From assembly GCA_902776305.1 (NCBI GenBank), contig CACYPS010000043.1, positions 1 to 37,645 on the forward strand: DNA of 37,645 bases, in the 5' to 3' direction. A model generated the notes under the pieces. The model saw nothing but the letters and a program-made list of their open reading frames with translations, did not search any database and was not told where the DNA came from. This stretch comes from an uncultured Lachnospiraceae bacterium (lineage in GTDB: Bacteria > Bacillota > Clostridia > Lachnospirales > Lachnospiraceae). Positions 1-7,787 of this stretch are shown piece after piece; within the stretch, counting starts at the first letter, position 1, and each line of letters begins with the position of its first letter. A program made the translations under genes and the position numbers.

Positions 1-192
1 AGGAGGCGTATCCGCAGGTGCGTGAGTCCGGCCGCCTAAAGCGGCCCTGCGGCGAGAGCCGCATATGGAAGCACGTGGATTTATCCATGTGAGCTTCACG
101 TGGATGAACGTTTTGCAAGGTGGCGCAGAGATTGGGTCTGGAATTATGATAGATTGAGGTTTGTTATTCTGAACGAATGAGTGAGGTAAAAT
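1..192. other. Hairpin-rich upstream intergenic region
   Basis: No gene was found here. GGCCGC (38-43 area) pairs with GCGGCC across a CTAAA loop, and CCGCAG pairs with CTGCGG around it. A second hairpin pairs CACGTGGA with TCCATGTG near 74-93, and CACGTGGAT recurs downstream. The first 60 bases resemble in layout the dispersed element at 14345-14422 and 26213-26286 (GGCG-ATC-GCAG, hairpin, GCGGC-AGA-C), but divergence makes this kinship uncertain. TATGAT at 145-150 could be a -10 box, but no -35 box sits at proper spacing. Confidence 0.4.
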
Positions 193-1008
193 ATGCTTCC
201 GGATTTTCCTTCCATACGCGCAAAAGAGAAGTATTTCCGTGCCCTCGAGGGTGATCGGAAGTATGACGCCCTGAATGAGATCATTGAGGAATCTTCCCAT
301 GTCGTATTTCTGGGCGGTGCCGGAGTATCAACTGAGAGCGGCATCCCTGACTTCCGTAGTAAAAACGGATTGTACAAGAAGAGGGATAGCCGCTTTAATA
401 AGTATAAGCCGGAGTATCTGCTGAGCTACTCGTGTCTGGATAAGAAGCCGGAAGTGTTCTTCTCCTATTTTCGTAAGAACCTGGACTGCCGGAATGTAGA
501 ACCGAACGCAGCGCACATAAAATTGGCTGAAATGGAGAGAACAGGTCACCTTGATGGCGTGATCACGCAGAATATAGATGGCCTGCACCAGAAGGCGGGG
601 AGCCGAAAGGTCTGCGAGATTCACGGAAGTGCGCTGAGGAGTTATTGCGTTAGCTGCAACACGCAGTATGGTCCGGATTTTATCTTCGAGAGCAGGGACG
701 ATGTTCCCGGATGTCCAAACTGTGGAAAAATGGTTCGCCCTGATGTAACTCTGTACGGAGAGTTCCTTCCGCAGAATGCATACGAGGAGGCGGTCTCTCT
801 CATCCGATATGCGGACTGCCTGATTATCGGCGGGACTTCGCTGGAGGTGGGATCGGCGGCGCAGCTGGCGCATATGTATCATGGAAAATATCTTGTGATC
901 ATAAACAAGGGTAAGACAAAGATGGAGGGGAAAGCAGACCTGGTATTCCATGAGAGCATAGGAGAGGTGCTGAGGAGAGTGGAACTGAGTTATAAGAAAG
1001 GGCGGTAG
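193..1008 (+). CDS. NAD-dependent protein deacylase, sirtuin (CobB-like)
   Basis: A cytoplasmic sirtuin that would remove acyl groups from protein lysines using NAD+. The 271-residue protein shows the Rossmann motif GAGVSTESGIPDFR (42-55), TQNIDGLH (125-132), the catalytic His in IHG (144) and four zinc cysteines in two CxxC pairs (152/155 and 174/177), followed by the GTS-x-E loop near 214. Length and zinc site fit class-U/CobB-like bacterial enzymes rather than the zinc-free SIR2 domains of phage-defence proteins. The ATG at 193 follows GAGG at a normal distance. It is co-oriented with the HerA-like operon downstream, but a separate good promoter at 1107-1135 lies between, so a functional link is not shown. 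It is most likely a housekeeping deacylase. Confidence 0.9.
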   Translation: MLPDFPSIRAKEKYFRALEGDRKYDALNEIIEESSHVVFLGGAGVSTESGIPDFRSKNGLYKKRDSRFNKYKPEYLLSYSCLDKKPEVFFSYFRKNLDCRNVEPNAAHIKLAEMERTGHLDGVITQNIDGLHQKAGSRKVCEIHGSALRSYCVSCNTQYGPDFIFESRDDVPGCPNCGKMVRPDVTLYGEFLPQNAYEEAVSLIRYADCLIIGGTSLEVGSAAQLAHMYHGKYLVIINKGKTKMEGKADLVFHESIGEVLRRVELSYKKGR

Positions 1009-1106
1009 GTTTACAAGTATTACCGACCTTTAGGGAAGAACTTATAGGGAGTGAATCTATTGATTTTGTGGCGCTATAAAAGACCCAACTATGTCCTGTC
1101 TGAAAA

Positions 1107-1135
1107 TTGCATTTCATCATACAAAAACGTATAAT
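1107..1135 (+). promoter_or_regulatory. Promoter for the three-gene HerA-like operon
   Basis: TTGCAT (1107-1112) and a perfect TATAAT (1130-1135) are separated by 17 bp. Transcription would start near 1142 and leave a leader of about 75 nt before the ATG at 1216. The leader has a small GTGG/CCAC hairpin. Confidence 0.7.
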
Positions 1136-1215
1136 TAAAAAGTGGTCTAAACGGCCACCACGTCTAAATTCATATTTAAGTTGCTGACGACACTGATTCA
1201 TTGAGGGGGATAAGA

Positions 1216-2850
1216 ATGGTCAAAGCAGAATTGTCTTATAATCCGTACCTGCAGGAGACAGAAATCAGGTTCAACGGACAATCTCCGAGAATAAACAGCC
1301 ATGTAGAAAAATATCTGGACAAGAAGCTCCAGACATGGATCCATAAATTGCCGTACATTTTCAGGGATGAAATGAACGGTTATGGATTTGAACTGGAATT
1401 TTCCGGTACCGAGTTGGACTATGAGGAGCTGAAAAGATCATTTTCAGATGCGGGCGTCAGTGATGCGCAGGTGCACATTTTCCATAAGAATGAACTTGAT
1501 GGGAGAGATGTAAAGATCGAGAAAGTAGAGCAGCTTCTCAACTGGCTCGATAAGAATCCCAATCAAAGATATGATATTGAGGATGTCCGCAAGGAGAACT
1601 ATGATCTCTTAGACGGATACTATGAATATGTTATTCTGCACGGCAGGGTAACGGACATGTCCTTGTTTGACAAGCTCCATATTTCTGTCGAAAATATTGA
1701 CCATCTCGAAGAACTGAACGACACCAATCTTCATAATATTCCCATCCTTTATGTTGTCGACCAGGATTCTGCAGACCTGATGAGGGACGAACTGCGGGCT
1801 TTACGTAAGAGACCCGATGTTACAGAGGATCAGATATTCTTCCGTATCAGGCCGAATCTAAGCGAGGAAAAAGTCGTCCGTGAAATTTCGGACCTTGGAA
1901 TCATAAATCCGCAGGTTGTTCAGTCCGCGGATGATCCGGCTGTCTTAAAATACTTTGAACTGTTCCCTTTTACCGATTATATACATGATACGATTCAGCT
2001 GTTCCGAAACGACATCACCGCAATGAGAGAAGGCCTTACTGCAGAGATGAGTGATGCTGAGACGGAGAATCAGGAGCAGCGCGGCGAGATAGAGAAGCTC
2101 GATTCTGAGAGCGCCGGTCTCAAGGAATCACTCGAGAAGTTTATTAACCCAGACCGGACAGATTTCTCGGTACATTTTCTGTCTGCGGTTGATGATGTAA
2201 AATACAAGATTGTGACCTGGCGGACCAATAAGACCAAGATTACACAGCCGGAGGAGGCTGTCAGGGTTTCCCGCGAGTTCGACAGCTTTGTACTTGACCT
2301 GTACCAGGATTACCTCAGGAAAATGCATTCCATTCTTACCAAGTCTGCCAATGCCGTGCAGGGGCAGATGCGGGACTGGTATGAACATGCAGGCGTGGAT
2401 ACGACGTTCATACCGGGGAAGGTTGCGGCTCCCGATTATTCATTTGACAGCATCCCCTCTTTTCAGAAGGAACTGCTTGAAATAAAGGAAGAGGCCTATG
2501 TAACACCAAAGGAAGATTTTCTTGGGAGATTCTTTAAGCCGGCATCCGATACAGAGGCAGAGCCTGTACTGGAAACGACGTATTATTACAAAGCATGGCG
2601 GTCTTATGCGCTTAAAATTGCAGAGCCATATCTTCAAAATATTAATAACATCTGTGTGGAAAAGCTGAACAGTTACTTTGAACAGCTTGGCTCGGTCTAT
2701 AAAGAGCATCTGCAAGTGCTGATCGAGGAGAATGAATGGAACAAAAGCTGGCTCTCCTCGTCTCTTTCGGAAGAAGAGCAGCAGCTGCAGAATGACAATG
2801 ACTGGCTGATTAAGTTCTCGGATATGGTCAAGGCAATAGCGAGGGAATGA
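1216..2850 (+). CDS. Coiled-coil protein of unknown function, first gene of HerA-like operon
   Basis: I do not recognise the family. The ATG at 1216 is chosen because GAGGGGGA lies just upstream. An in-frame TTG at 1201 would place that site inside the gene. The product is 544 residues, soluble, without signal peptide or membrane segment. The first ~290 residues look mixed alpha/beta and contain stretches such as IPILYVVDQDSADL and a long acidic helical part. A charged coiled coil follows at roughly 275-320 (AEMSDAETENQEQRGEIEKL and onward), and the C-terminal third is mostly helical and ends in a Glu/Gln-rich helix. The stop is 13 bp before the ATPase start, and that gene's ribosome binding site overlaps this stop, so the two are probably translated together. 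It may be a partner or adaptor of the ATPase; this is inferred from position only. Confidence 0.75.
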   Translation: MVKAELSYNPYLQETEIRFNGQSPRINSHVEKYLDKKLQTWIHKLPYIFRDEMNGYGFELEFSGTELDYEELKRSFSDAGVSDAQVHIFHKNELDGRDVKIEKVEQLLNWLDKNPNQRYDIEDVRKENYDLLDGYYEYVILHGRVTDMSLFDKLHISVENIDHLEELNDTNLHNIPILYVVDQDSADLMRDELRALRKRPDVTEDQIFFRIRPNLSEEKVVREISDLGIINPQVVQSADDPAVLKYFELFPFTDYIHDTIQLFRNDITAMREGLTAEMSDAETENQEQRGEIEKLDSESAGLKESLEKFINPDRTDFSVHFLSAVDDVKYKIVTWRTNKTKITQPEEAVRVSREFDSFVLDLYQDYLRKMHSILTKSANAVQGQMRDWYEHAGVDTTFIPGKVAAPDYSFDSIPSFQKELLEIKEEAYVTPKEDFLGRFFKPASDTEAEPVLETTYYYKAWRSYALKIAEPYLQNINNICVEKLNSYFEQLGSVYKEHLQVLIEENEWNKSWLSSSLSEEEQQLQNDNDWLIKFSDMVKAIARE

Positions 2851-2863
2851 GGGGAAAAGTGAT

Positions 2864-5800
2864 ATGGATGAGTTGAGGGTTAACAGGGAAAATGAAAGCA
2901 CCGCGGTCTCCGTGAAGGAAATCACGCTGGAGAACCGCCTTGATATCATTGGTGAAGGTCTTCGGAAGAAGTATCTCAGCAGACTTACAGAGATGCAGAT
3001 AGCTCCTGTCGGAGAGCTTCTTCCCCTGGAAGAAGACCTGATCGACAATGTCCGTATGTACCACATCACGGAAATGGTCTACGGGAAAGGTGAGTCTGTC
3101 ACAGACAAATTCACAACGGTTTTCAACACACTGTCCACATATAATGCGACGGTTTTCATCGTCATGGATTCGGACGGCAGGAAGAGCAGTTTCTATATCG
3201 GCGTGCGCAATAACGAGACAGATCCGGCAAAGAAGCGATCCACGGTTACGCTGGGTGATACATTGAAAAATGCGCTGATCGGACATTTTCCGGGTGTCAA
3301 AATTTCAAATGTCGACCGCAGTCAGATATCCGTTCTCTCCGATAAGATACGGCGGCAGCAGAACATGGCTTCCGTCAGCGTTGTCGGAAATGCAAAAAAT
3401 AATAAAGATCAGCAGAACGAGCAATTTGCTCAGGGCCTTGAAAAACTTGCGCTTGCTATGCAGGGCAGGCAGTACATCGCGCTCATCGTTGCGGAGAATC
3501 AGCCTCCGCAGGCTGTTCAGATTCTGAGAAAGGAATATCAGGATCTGTATACGAAACTGTCACCTCTGCAGAAAGTGCAGACTTCCGACAGCAGGTCAGA
3601 TTCTACGTCCCGCAGCAAGTCATTTGCGGAAATGGACGGCAAACAGAAAGCGGCTATGATTGGCGGAGCGGTTGCATCTCTTGCGGGTTCGCTGGGAGGC
3701 GCGGCGTTGGGGTTAACCAAAAGCGGGGTCGCGGCAGGAATCGGAGCAGTCGGCGGCTCCATGCTCGGCGGGCAGATCGCAGGACAGTTCAACGGTTTCA
3801 TCAATTCTCTTGCACCGAGTGAACAGGTCAGCTATTCCTACTCGACATCAAAGTCTACGACGATGGAGAATAAGACCGTCACAGATTTGATGCAGCTGCT
3901 CGATGAGTCTCTGAAGCGCACAAATGAGTTTGACAGTTACGGCATCTGGAACGTTGCCGGGTATTTTATTTCCGACGATATGTCAGCTGCTGAAATCGCA
4001 GCCAGTAATTATCGCTCGCTCATGAATGGGGAGAATTCCGGTAGGGAAGTGTCCGCAATTAATTCATGGCGTCAGAATGACCAGTCTATTCCGGGTAACT
4101 ACTCGGATCTTACGACCTATCTCTCAAGATTTGCCCACCCGAAGTTCATATATGGACACGACGGTGGATATAATGTTTACACGGATGCTTCTACAGTCAT
4201 CAGCGGTAAAGAGCTTGGGCTGCATCTTGGGCTTCCCCGTGCCACCATTTCCGGACTTCCGGTAATTCAGCATGCTGAATTTGGAAAGGAAGTCATAACT
4301 TATCATCTGTTTTCTAAAGAGGAAGAGTTGAATCCGGACGAGCGAATCACACTCGGAAGGGTGTTCGACCTAGGCCAGATTACGAATAAGAAGGTCGAAC
4401 TGATCAACAAAAGTTTAAACATGCATACGTTCATTACCGGTTCGACCGGTTCCGGAAAGAGCAATACCGTTTATCAAATGCTGGCGGAGCTCCATCAGGA
4501 CCGCATACCGTTCTTAGTTGTGGAACCGGCAAAGGGTGAATACAAGGATGTGTTCGGCAACTGGAACGATGTCAATGTATTTTCAACAAATCCAAATATT
4601 GCACCTCTCATAAACATAAACCCGTTCAAATTTCCGGAGTCTATCCACGTGCTCGAGCATGTAGACGGACTGGTCGAGATATTCAGCGTTTGCTGGCCTA
4701 TGTATGATGCAATGCCGGCATTTTTCAAGGATGCCATTTTACGTTCCTACGAGGAGGTGGGCTGGGATCTCGGCTCTTCGACATTTGACGGAGAAGAACC
4801 GGAGTATCCGGATTTTGAGGTCTTGGTTGAGCAGCTCAACAAGTTAATCGAGGAATCCGACTATGCATCGGATATTAAGTCTAATTACCGCGGTGCTCTG
4901 GTCACAAGAGTGAAATCTTTGGCGGTCGGACTGAACAAGTTCATTTTCACATCTGAGCAGACACCATATGAGGTGCTATTTGACCAGAACTGCATACTGG
5001 ATATCAGTCGCGTCAAGTCAACGGAGACAAAAGCGCTCATTATGGGACTGATCGTCTATATCCTGAATGAGTATCGCGTTGACCGCAAGACTGAGAACAA
5101 CAACGGGTTGAAACACGTGACCGTTCTGGAGGAGGCCCACAATCTGCTGAAGAATACTTCGGGCGGCGGTTCTTCCGAGCTTATCGGAAAATCTGTCGAG
5201 ATGCTGACCCAGACGATTGCTGAGATCAGGACCTACGGCGAGGGCTTTATCATTGTTGATCAGTCACCTTCCTCAGTTGACATCTCGGCTATAAAAAATA
5301 CAAACACGAAGATCGTGCTCCGTACCCCGGAGGCAAATGATAGGGACGCGGTCGGTCGTTCGATCGGCTTGTCGGCGGATCAGGTGAACGAGATTGCGAA
5401 GCTGCCGAGCGGGGTGGCGGTCGTTTATCAGAATGATTGGGTGAGTCCGGTGTTGACGATGATAGATAAGGCGGAGGTGGAGGAGAGTCCGTATACAGTA
5501 CAAGAACCAACAAAAATACGTCCGCTTAAAGCTGCCAGACTCGACATAATTAGGATGCTTATGCAACCTTGGTTTGGTGGAAAGATGATTTCTGAAGAGG
5601 TTTTGAAATCTTCGCTTAGTGTACTTGATCTTCCCAGATCAGATAAAAAAGAAATTGTGACAATAATGGATGATTATACTTTATTTGGAGGAATACTGAT
5701 TTGGGATGAAAATGAGATACCAAAGTTGCAGGCATTAGTGCAGAGTATCCTTGGCTTAAATGACAAAATAAAGAATGAAATCAATACACCAGATGAGCTT

Positions 5801-5899
5801 CGGTCATTTGTTAAAAATAAGCTCAAAACATGTAATCGCCAGAATATTGAAGACATTTGTTTCGTTTTAACTTATACAGGGCAGGGAGGTAAATCATGA
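2864..5899 (+). CDS. HerA/FtsK-like (DUF87-type) ATPase with internal glycine-zipper segment
   Basis: A 1011-residue P-loop ATPase of the HerA/VirB4/FtsK superfamily. Walker A is GSTGSGKS at 526-533 and Walker B is VTVLEEAH at 752-759. The QSPSSVDISAIKNTNTKIV stretch after ~800 fits the conserved part of HerA enzymes. These usually form hexameric DNA or protein pumps. The unusual part lies N-terminal to the motor. At about 265-310 there is a Gly/Ala-rich hydrophobic stretch (AAMIGGAVASLAGSLGG and onward), typical of membrane-inserting glycine zippers and not expected in soluble HerA. Base composition changes sharply near 5,490: GC is 56% in 5281-5460 and 33% in 5581-5880. The last ~130 residues therefore look swapped in. 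ATG 2864 follows GAGGGG. The gene overlaps the next by ATGA. Confidence 0.85.
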   Translation: MDELRVNRENESTAVSVKEITLENRLDIIGEGLRKKYLSRLTEMQIAPVGELLPLEEDLIDNVRMYHITEMVYGKGESVTDKFTTVFNTLSTYNATVFIVMDSDGRKSSFYIGVRNNETDPAKKRSTVTLGDTLKNALIGHFPGVKISNVDRSQISVLSDKIRRQQNMASVSVVGNAKNNKDQQNEQFAQGLEKLALAMQGRQYIALIVAENQPPQAVQILRKEYQDLYTKLSPLQKVQTSDSRSDSTSRSKSFAEMDGKQKAAMIGGAVASLAGSLGGAALGLTKSGVAAGIGAVGGSMLGGQIAGQFNGFINSLAPSEQVSYSYSTSKSTTMENKTVTDLMQLLDESLKRTNEFDSYGIWNVAGYFISDDMSAAEIAASNYRSLMNGENSGREVSAINSWRQNDQSIPGNYSDLTTYLSRFAHPKFIYGHDGGYNVYTDASTVISGKELGLHLGLPRATISGLPVIQHAEFGKEVITYHLFSKEEELNPDERITLGRVFDLGQITNKKVELINKSLNMHTFITGSTGSGKSNTVYQMLAELHQDRIPFLVVEPAKGEYKDVFGNWNDVNVFSTNPNIAPLININPFKFPESIHVLEHVDGLVEIFSVCWPMYDAMPAFFKDAILRSYEEVGWDLGSSTFDGEEPEYPDFEVLVEQLNKLIEESDYASDIKSNYRGALVTRVKSLAVGLNKFIFTSEQTPYEVLFDQNCILDISRVKSTETKALIMGLIVYILNEYRVDRKTENNNGLKHVTVLEEAHNLLKNTSGGGSSELIGKSVEMLTQTIAEIRTYGEGFIIVDQSPSSVDISAIKNTNTKIVLRTPEANDRDAVGRSIGLSADQVNEIAKLPSGVAVVYQNDWVSPVLTMIDKAEVEESPYTVQEPTKIRPLKAARLDIIRMLMQPWFGGKMISEEVLKSSLSVLDLPRSDKKEIVTIMDDYTLFGGILIWDENEIPKLQALVQSILGLNDKIKNEINTPDELRSFVKNKLKTCNRQNIEDICFVLTYTGQGGKS

Positions 5900-7485
5900 T
5901 AGCTGATAATTTTGACGCTAGAGCATTTGATTCAACACCAATCACGCGAAAGAGCAGATGGGATATTCATATGGAGAGCGTTTATGGTAGCTTGCCTCCC
6001 GAACATGGTCTGTATCATAGCTCTGAGCTGCAAAATCTGTCGCCTCTTTTTGATGGTATGAATATCGAAGCAGGCGCAGACATGGCTTTGTGGAACCGCA
6101 TTGCGATGAATACGTTAAAAGAAATACTCAGAGGCTATGAATTACCGGATGGGAGTATGTCGCTTAGTCTCGAAGAGCTGAGCAAACGGAAGATTAATCC
6201 TGATTACAAGTATGCAAATAAAAAACAGCAGGCTGGATTCGCCGCTGAAATTATAAGTACAGCAAAGGAGAATCTTGAAGCTAAGTTAAACAACTCAGAT
6301 GTTACTACATACCGCGCGGACGATAGGCCTGACTTGTATGCAAAAAATGATCCTTACGTTGATAAAATACGGATAGATAATAAAACCGGGGAAATTGTAG
6401 AAAGGATACAGACGAAATTTGTCGGTAAAAATGCGAAAGAGTGTTTTTCAAAGTTGAAAAGTAAAAAGTATGATAAGTACTTTGAAGACGGAAAAGTCGA
6501 TAAGGTGGAGATCCCCAAAGAATTTTACGATGACATCAAACAAATGATTCCTGATGAAATACGCGGTTTGGAAAGACAGCTCGAGCATGTTAAGGATGAT
6601 CCTGATCCTCAAAAAGCTGAGAACATTAGGAAGCAGATAGAGAAGTGTAATCAAATCGATAAGATGATCGAGCAGAGTAATACGACTTCTGAAGAAGCTT
6701 TGTTCGCAAGGGAACACCCGCGTATTTATGTAGGAAAAATGATGACAAAGCAAGCTGTAAAAATCGGACATCAAGCAGGAGTGGAGAGTGGGGCATTTGC
6801 AGCCGGTTTAACAGCCACTATATCTACCGTTGATAATGTACAGAAGTTTATGAATCATGAGTTGACAGCGCAGGAAGCTGTACTGGATATTGCAAAAGAT
6901 ACGGGAACAGCAGGCGCCGCTGCATATGGTACTACTTTTGTCAGTACGGCAGTTACTTCGCTTATGTCGTCATCCAGTCATGAGCTGATCCGGTCAGTAG
7001 CTTCATCAGGTGTCCCGGGCATCGTCATTTCTTTTGGTATAGATACGCATGATTCGGTTATAAATTTTGCACAGGGAAATATTGATTCTTATGAACTTGC
7101 ATATGAGTTAGGAGAAGGTGCAGTTCATATTGCAGGTGCAATGGCCGGTGCAGAAATAGCGTCTAATGTTGGCGCTGTTGTCGGAGGCACGATTGGATCC
7201 GTTGTCCCGGGTGCAGGTACTGCTGTCGGAATTGTTGTCGGAAAAGCTGCAGGCTATGGAGTAGGAATGGTCGGTGGTATGGTTGGATGTGCAATTGCAT
7301 CTGAAGCATATGCAACAGCTGTTGAGTTTGGTACTGAAAATGCAGGCTTGCTCGCAGAGAAAGCGAAGAGTGCAGCGGAAGGGACAATTCAGCTGGTAAA
7401 GGAAAATGCTCCGGAGAGGGTGGATGATGTACGAAATGCCGTGAATAAGTATGCGGCGAAATTTAATCTGCCGTTTAGTGTATGA
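5896..7485 (+). CDS. Putative effector: possible nuclease-like core plus glycine-rich membrane-type C-terminus
   Basis: A 529-residue protein that overlaps the ATPase stop by ATGA and has its own GGGAGG site. Residues ~110-215 resemble a PD-(D/E)XK-like core: a helix with GFAAEIISTAKEN, then YVDKIRIDNKTGEIVERI followed by QTKFVG, where D and Q-x-K could be the active-site residues. This is a weak, motif-level reading. Residues ~230-275 are a charged helical linker. From ~290 the chain becomes rich in Gly, Ala, Ser and Val with repeated GxxxG/GxxxA spacing (for example AIVGGTIGS-like, GVGMVGGMVG), suggesting membrane insertion or a pore. The last 40 residues are amphipathic helix. No signal peptide is present. 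Position and domain order suggest the toxic or executing component of the operon. Another possibility is a cargo that the ATPase threads through a membrane. Confidence 0.6.
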   Translation: MIADNFDARAFDSTPITRKSRWDIHMESVYGSLPPEHGLYHSSELQNLSPLFDGMNIEAGADMALWNRIAMNTLKEILRGYELPDGSMSLSLEELSKRKINPDYKYANKKQQAGFAAEIISTAKENLEAKLNNSDVTTYRADDRPDLYAKNDPYVDKIRIDNKTGEIVERIQTKFVGKNAKECFSKLKSKKYDKYFEDGKVDKVEIPKEFYDDIKQMIPDEIRGLERQLEHVKDDPDPQKAENIRKQIEKCNQIDKMIEQSNTTSEEALFAREHPRIYVGKMMTKQAVKIGHQAGVESGAFAAGLTATISTVDNVQKFMNHELTAQEAVLDIAKDTGTAGAAAYGTTFVSTAVTSLMSSSSHELIRSVASSGVPGIVISFGIDTHDSVINFAQGNIDSYELAYELGEGAVHIAGAMAGAEIASNVGAVVGGTIGSVVPGAGTAVGIVVGKAAGYGVGMVGGMVGCAIASEAYATAVEFGTENAGLLAEKAKSAAEGTIQLVKENAPERVDDVRNAVNKYAAKFNLPFSV

Positions 7486-7520
7486 GATAAGTATGCTGTC
7501 CTGCGAGTGGAGGACTTGGA

Positions 7521-7610
7521 ATGGCAGGCGGAATAATGATTCCCGGCTGTCTTGTTGTAGGTTCGGTATTACTGGTTATGGATATAATTATCGGAGCAAA
7601 GGCTCAGTAG
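7521..7610 (+). CDS. 29-residue hydrophobic peptide, in-frame amber then 28 more open codons
   Basis: A very short frame beginning at ATG 7521 with a strong site (GTGGAGGA, 7 nt before). The peptide is one membrane helix (MAGGIMIPGCLVVGSVLLVM, then DIIIGAKAQ). It ends at TAG 7608-7610. The same frame then stays open for 28 codons (starting GLEKVLKNKAQSEEIKW) to a TGA at 7695-7697, and that continuation is a charged amphipathic helix. Either the gene is truly 29 codons, or it is a decayed ~58-residue membrane protein, or the amber is read through. It lies 35 bp after the glycine-rich effector-like gene on the same strand, so an antitoxin-like or accessory role is possible but unproven. Confidence 0.4.
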   Translation: MAGGIMIPGCLVVGSVLLVMDIIIGAKAQ

Positions 7611-7787
7611 GGCCTGGAAAAGGTGTTGAAGAATAAGGCTCAGTCAGAGGAAATTAAGTGGGTTGTTGTAAGGTTAATGTGCAATAGCAAAGAATGAGAG
7701 ATGCTAAAAGTCAGCAGAATTTATGTGTAGGACATCTGGGTTGATGCATGATTTGGCAAAGTGAGAAATCAGAGTGGTGAAATTGAT

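Noticed and set aside
328-951. Long antisense open frames such as 328-951 and 2440-3069 on the minus strand
   Set aside because: They lie wholly or mostly within well supported plus-strand genes, have no recognisable domains and no ribosome sites.
193-5899. A SIR2-HerA (Nezha-type) defence pair
   Set aside because: The upstream SIR2 is a zinc-bearing CobB-like deacylase, a good promoter separates it from the operon, and an unrelated coiled-coil gene lies between it and the HerA-like ATPase.
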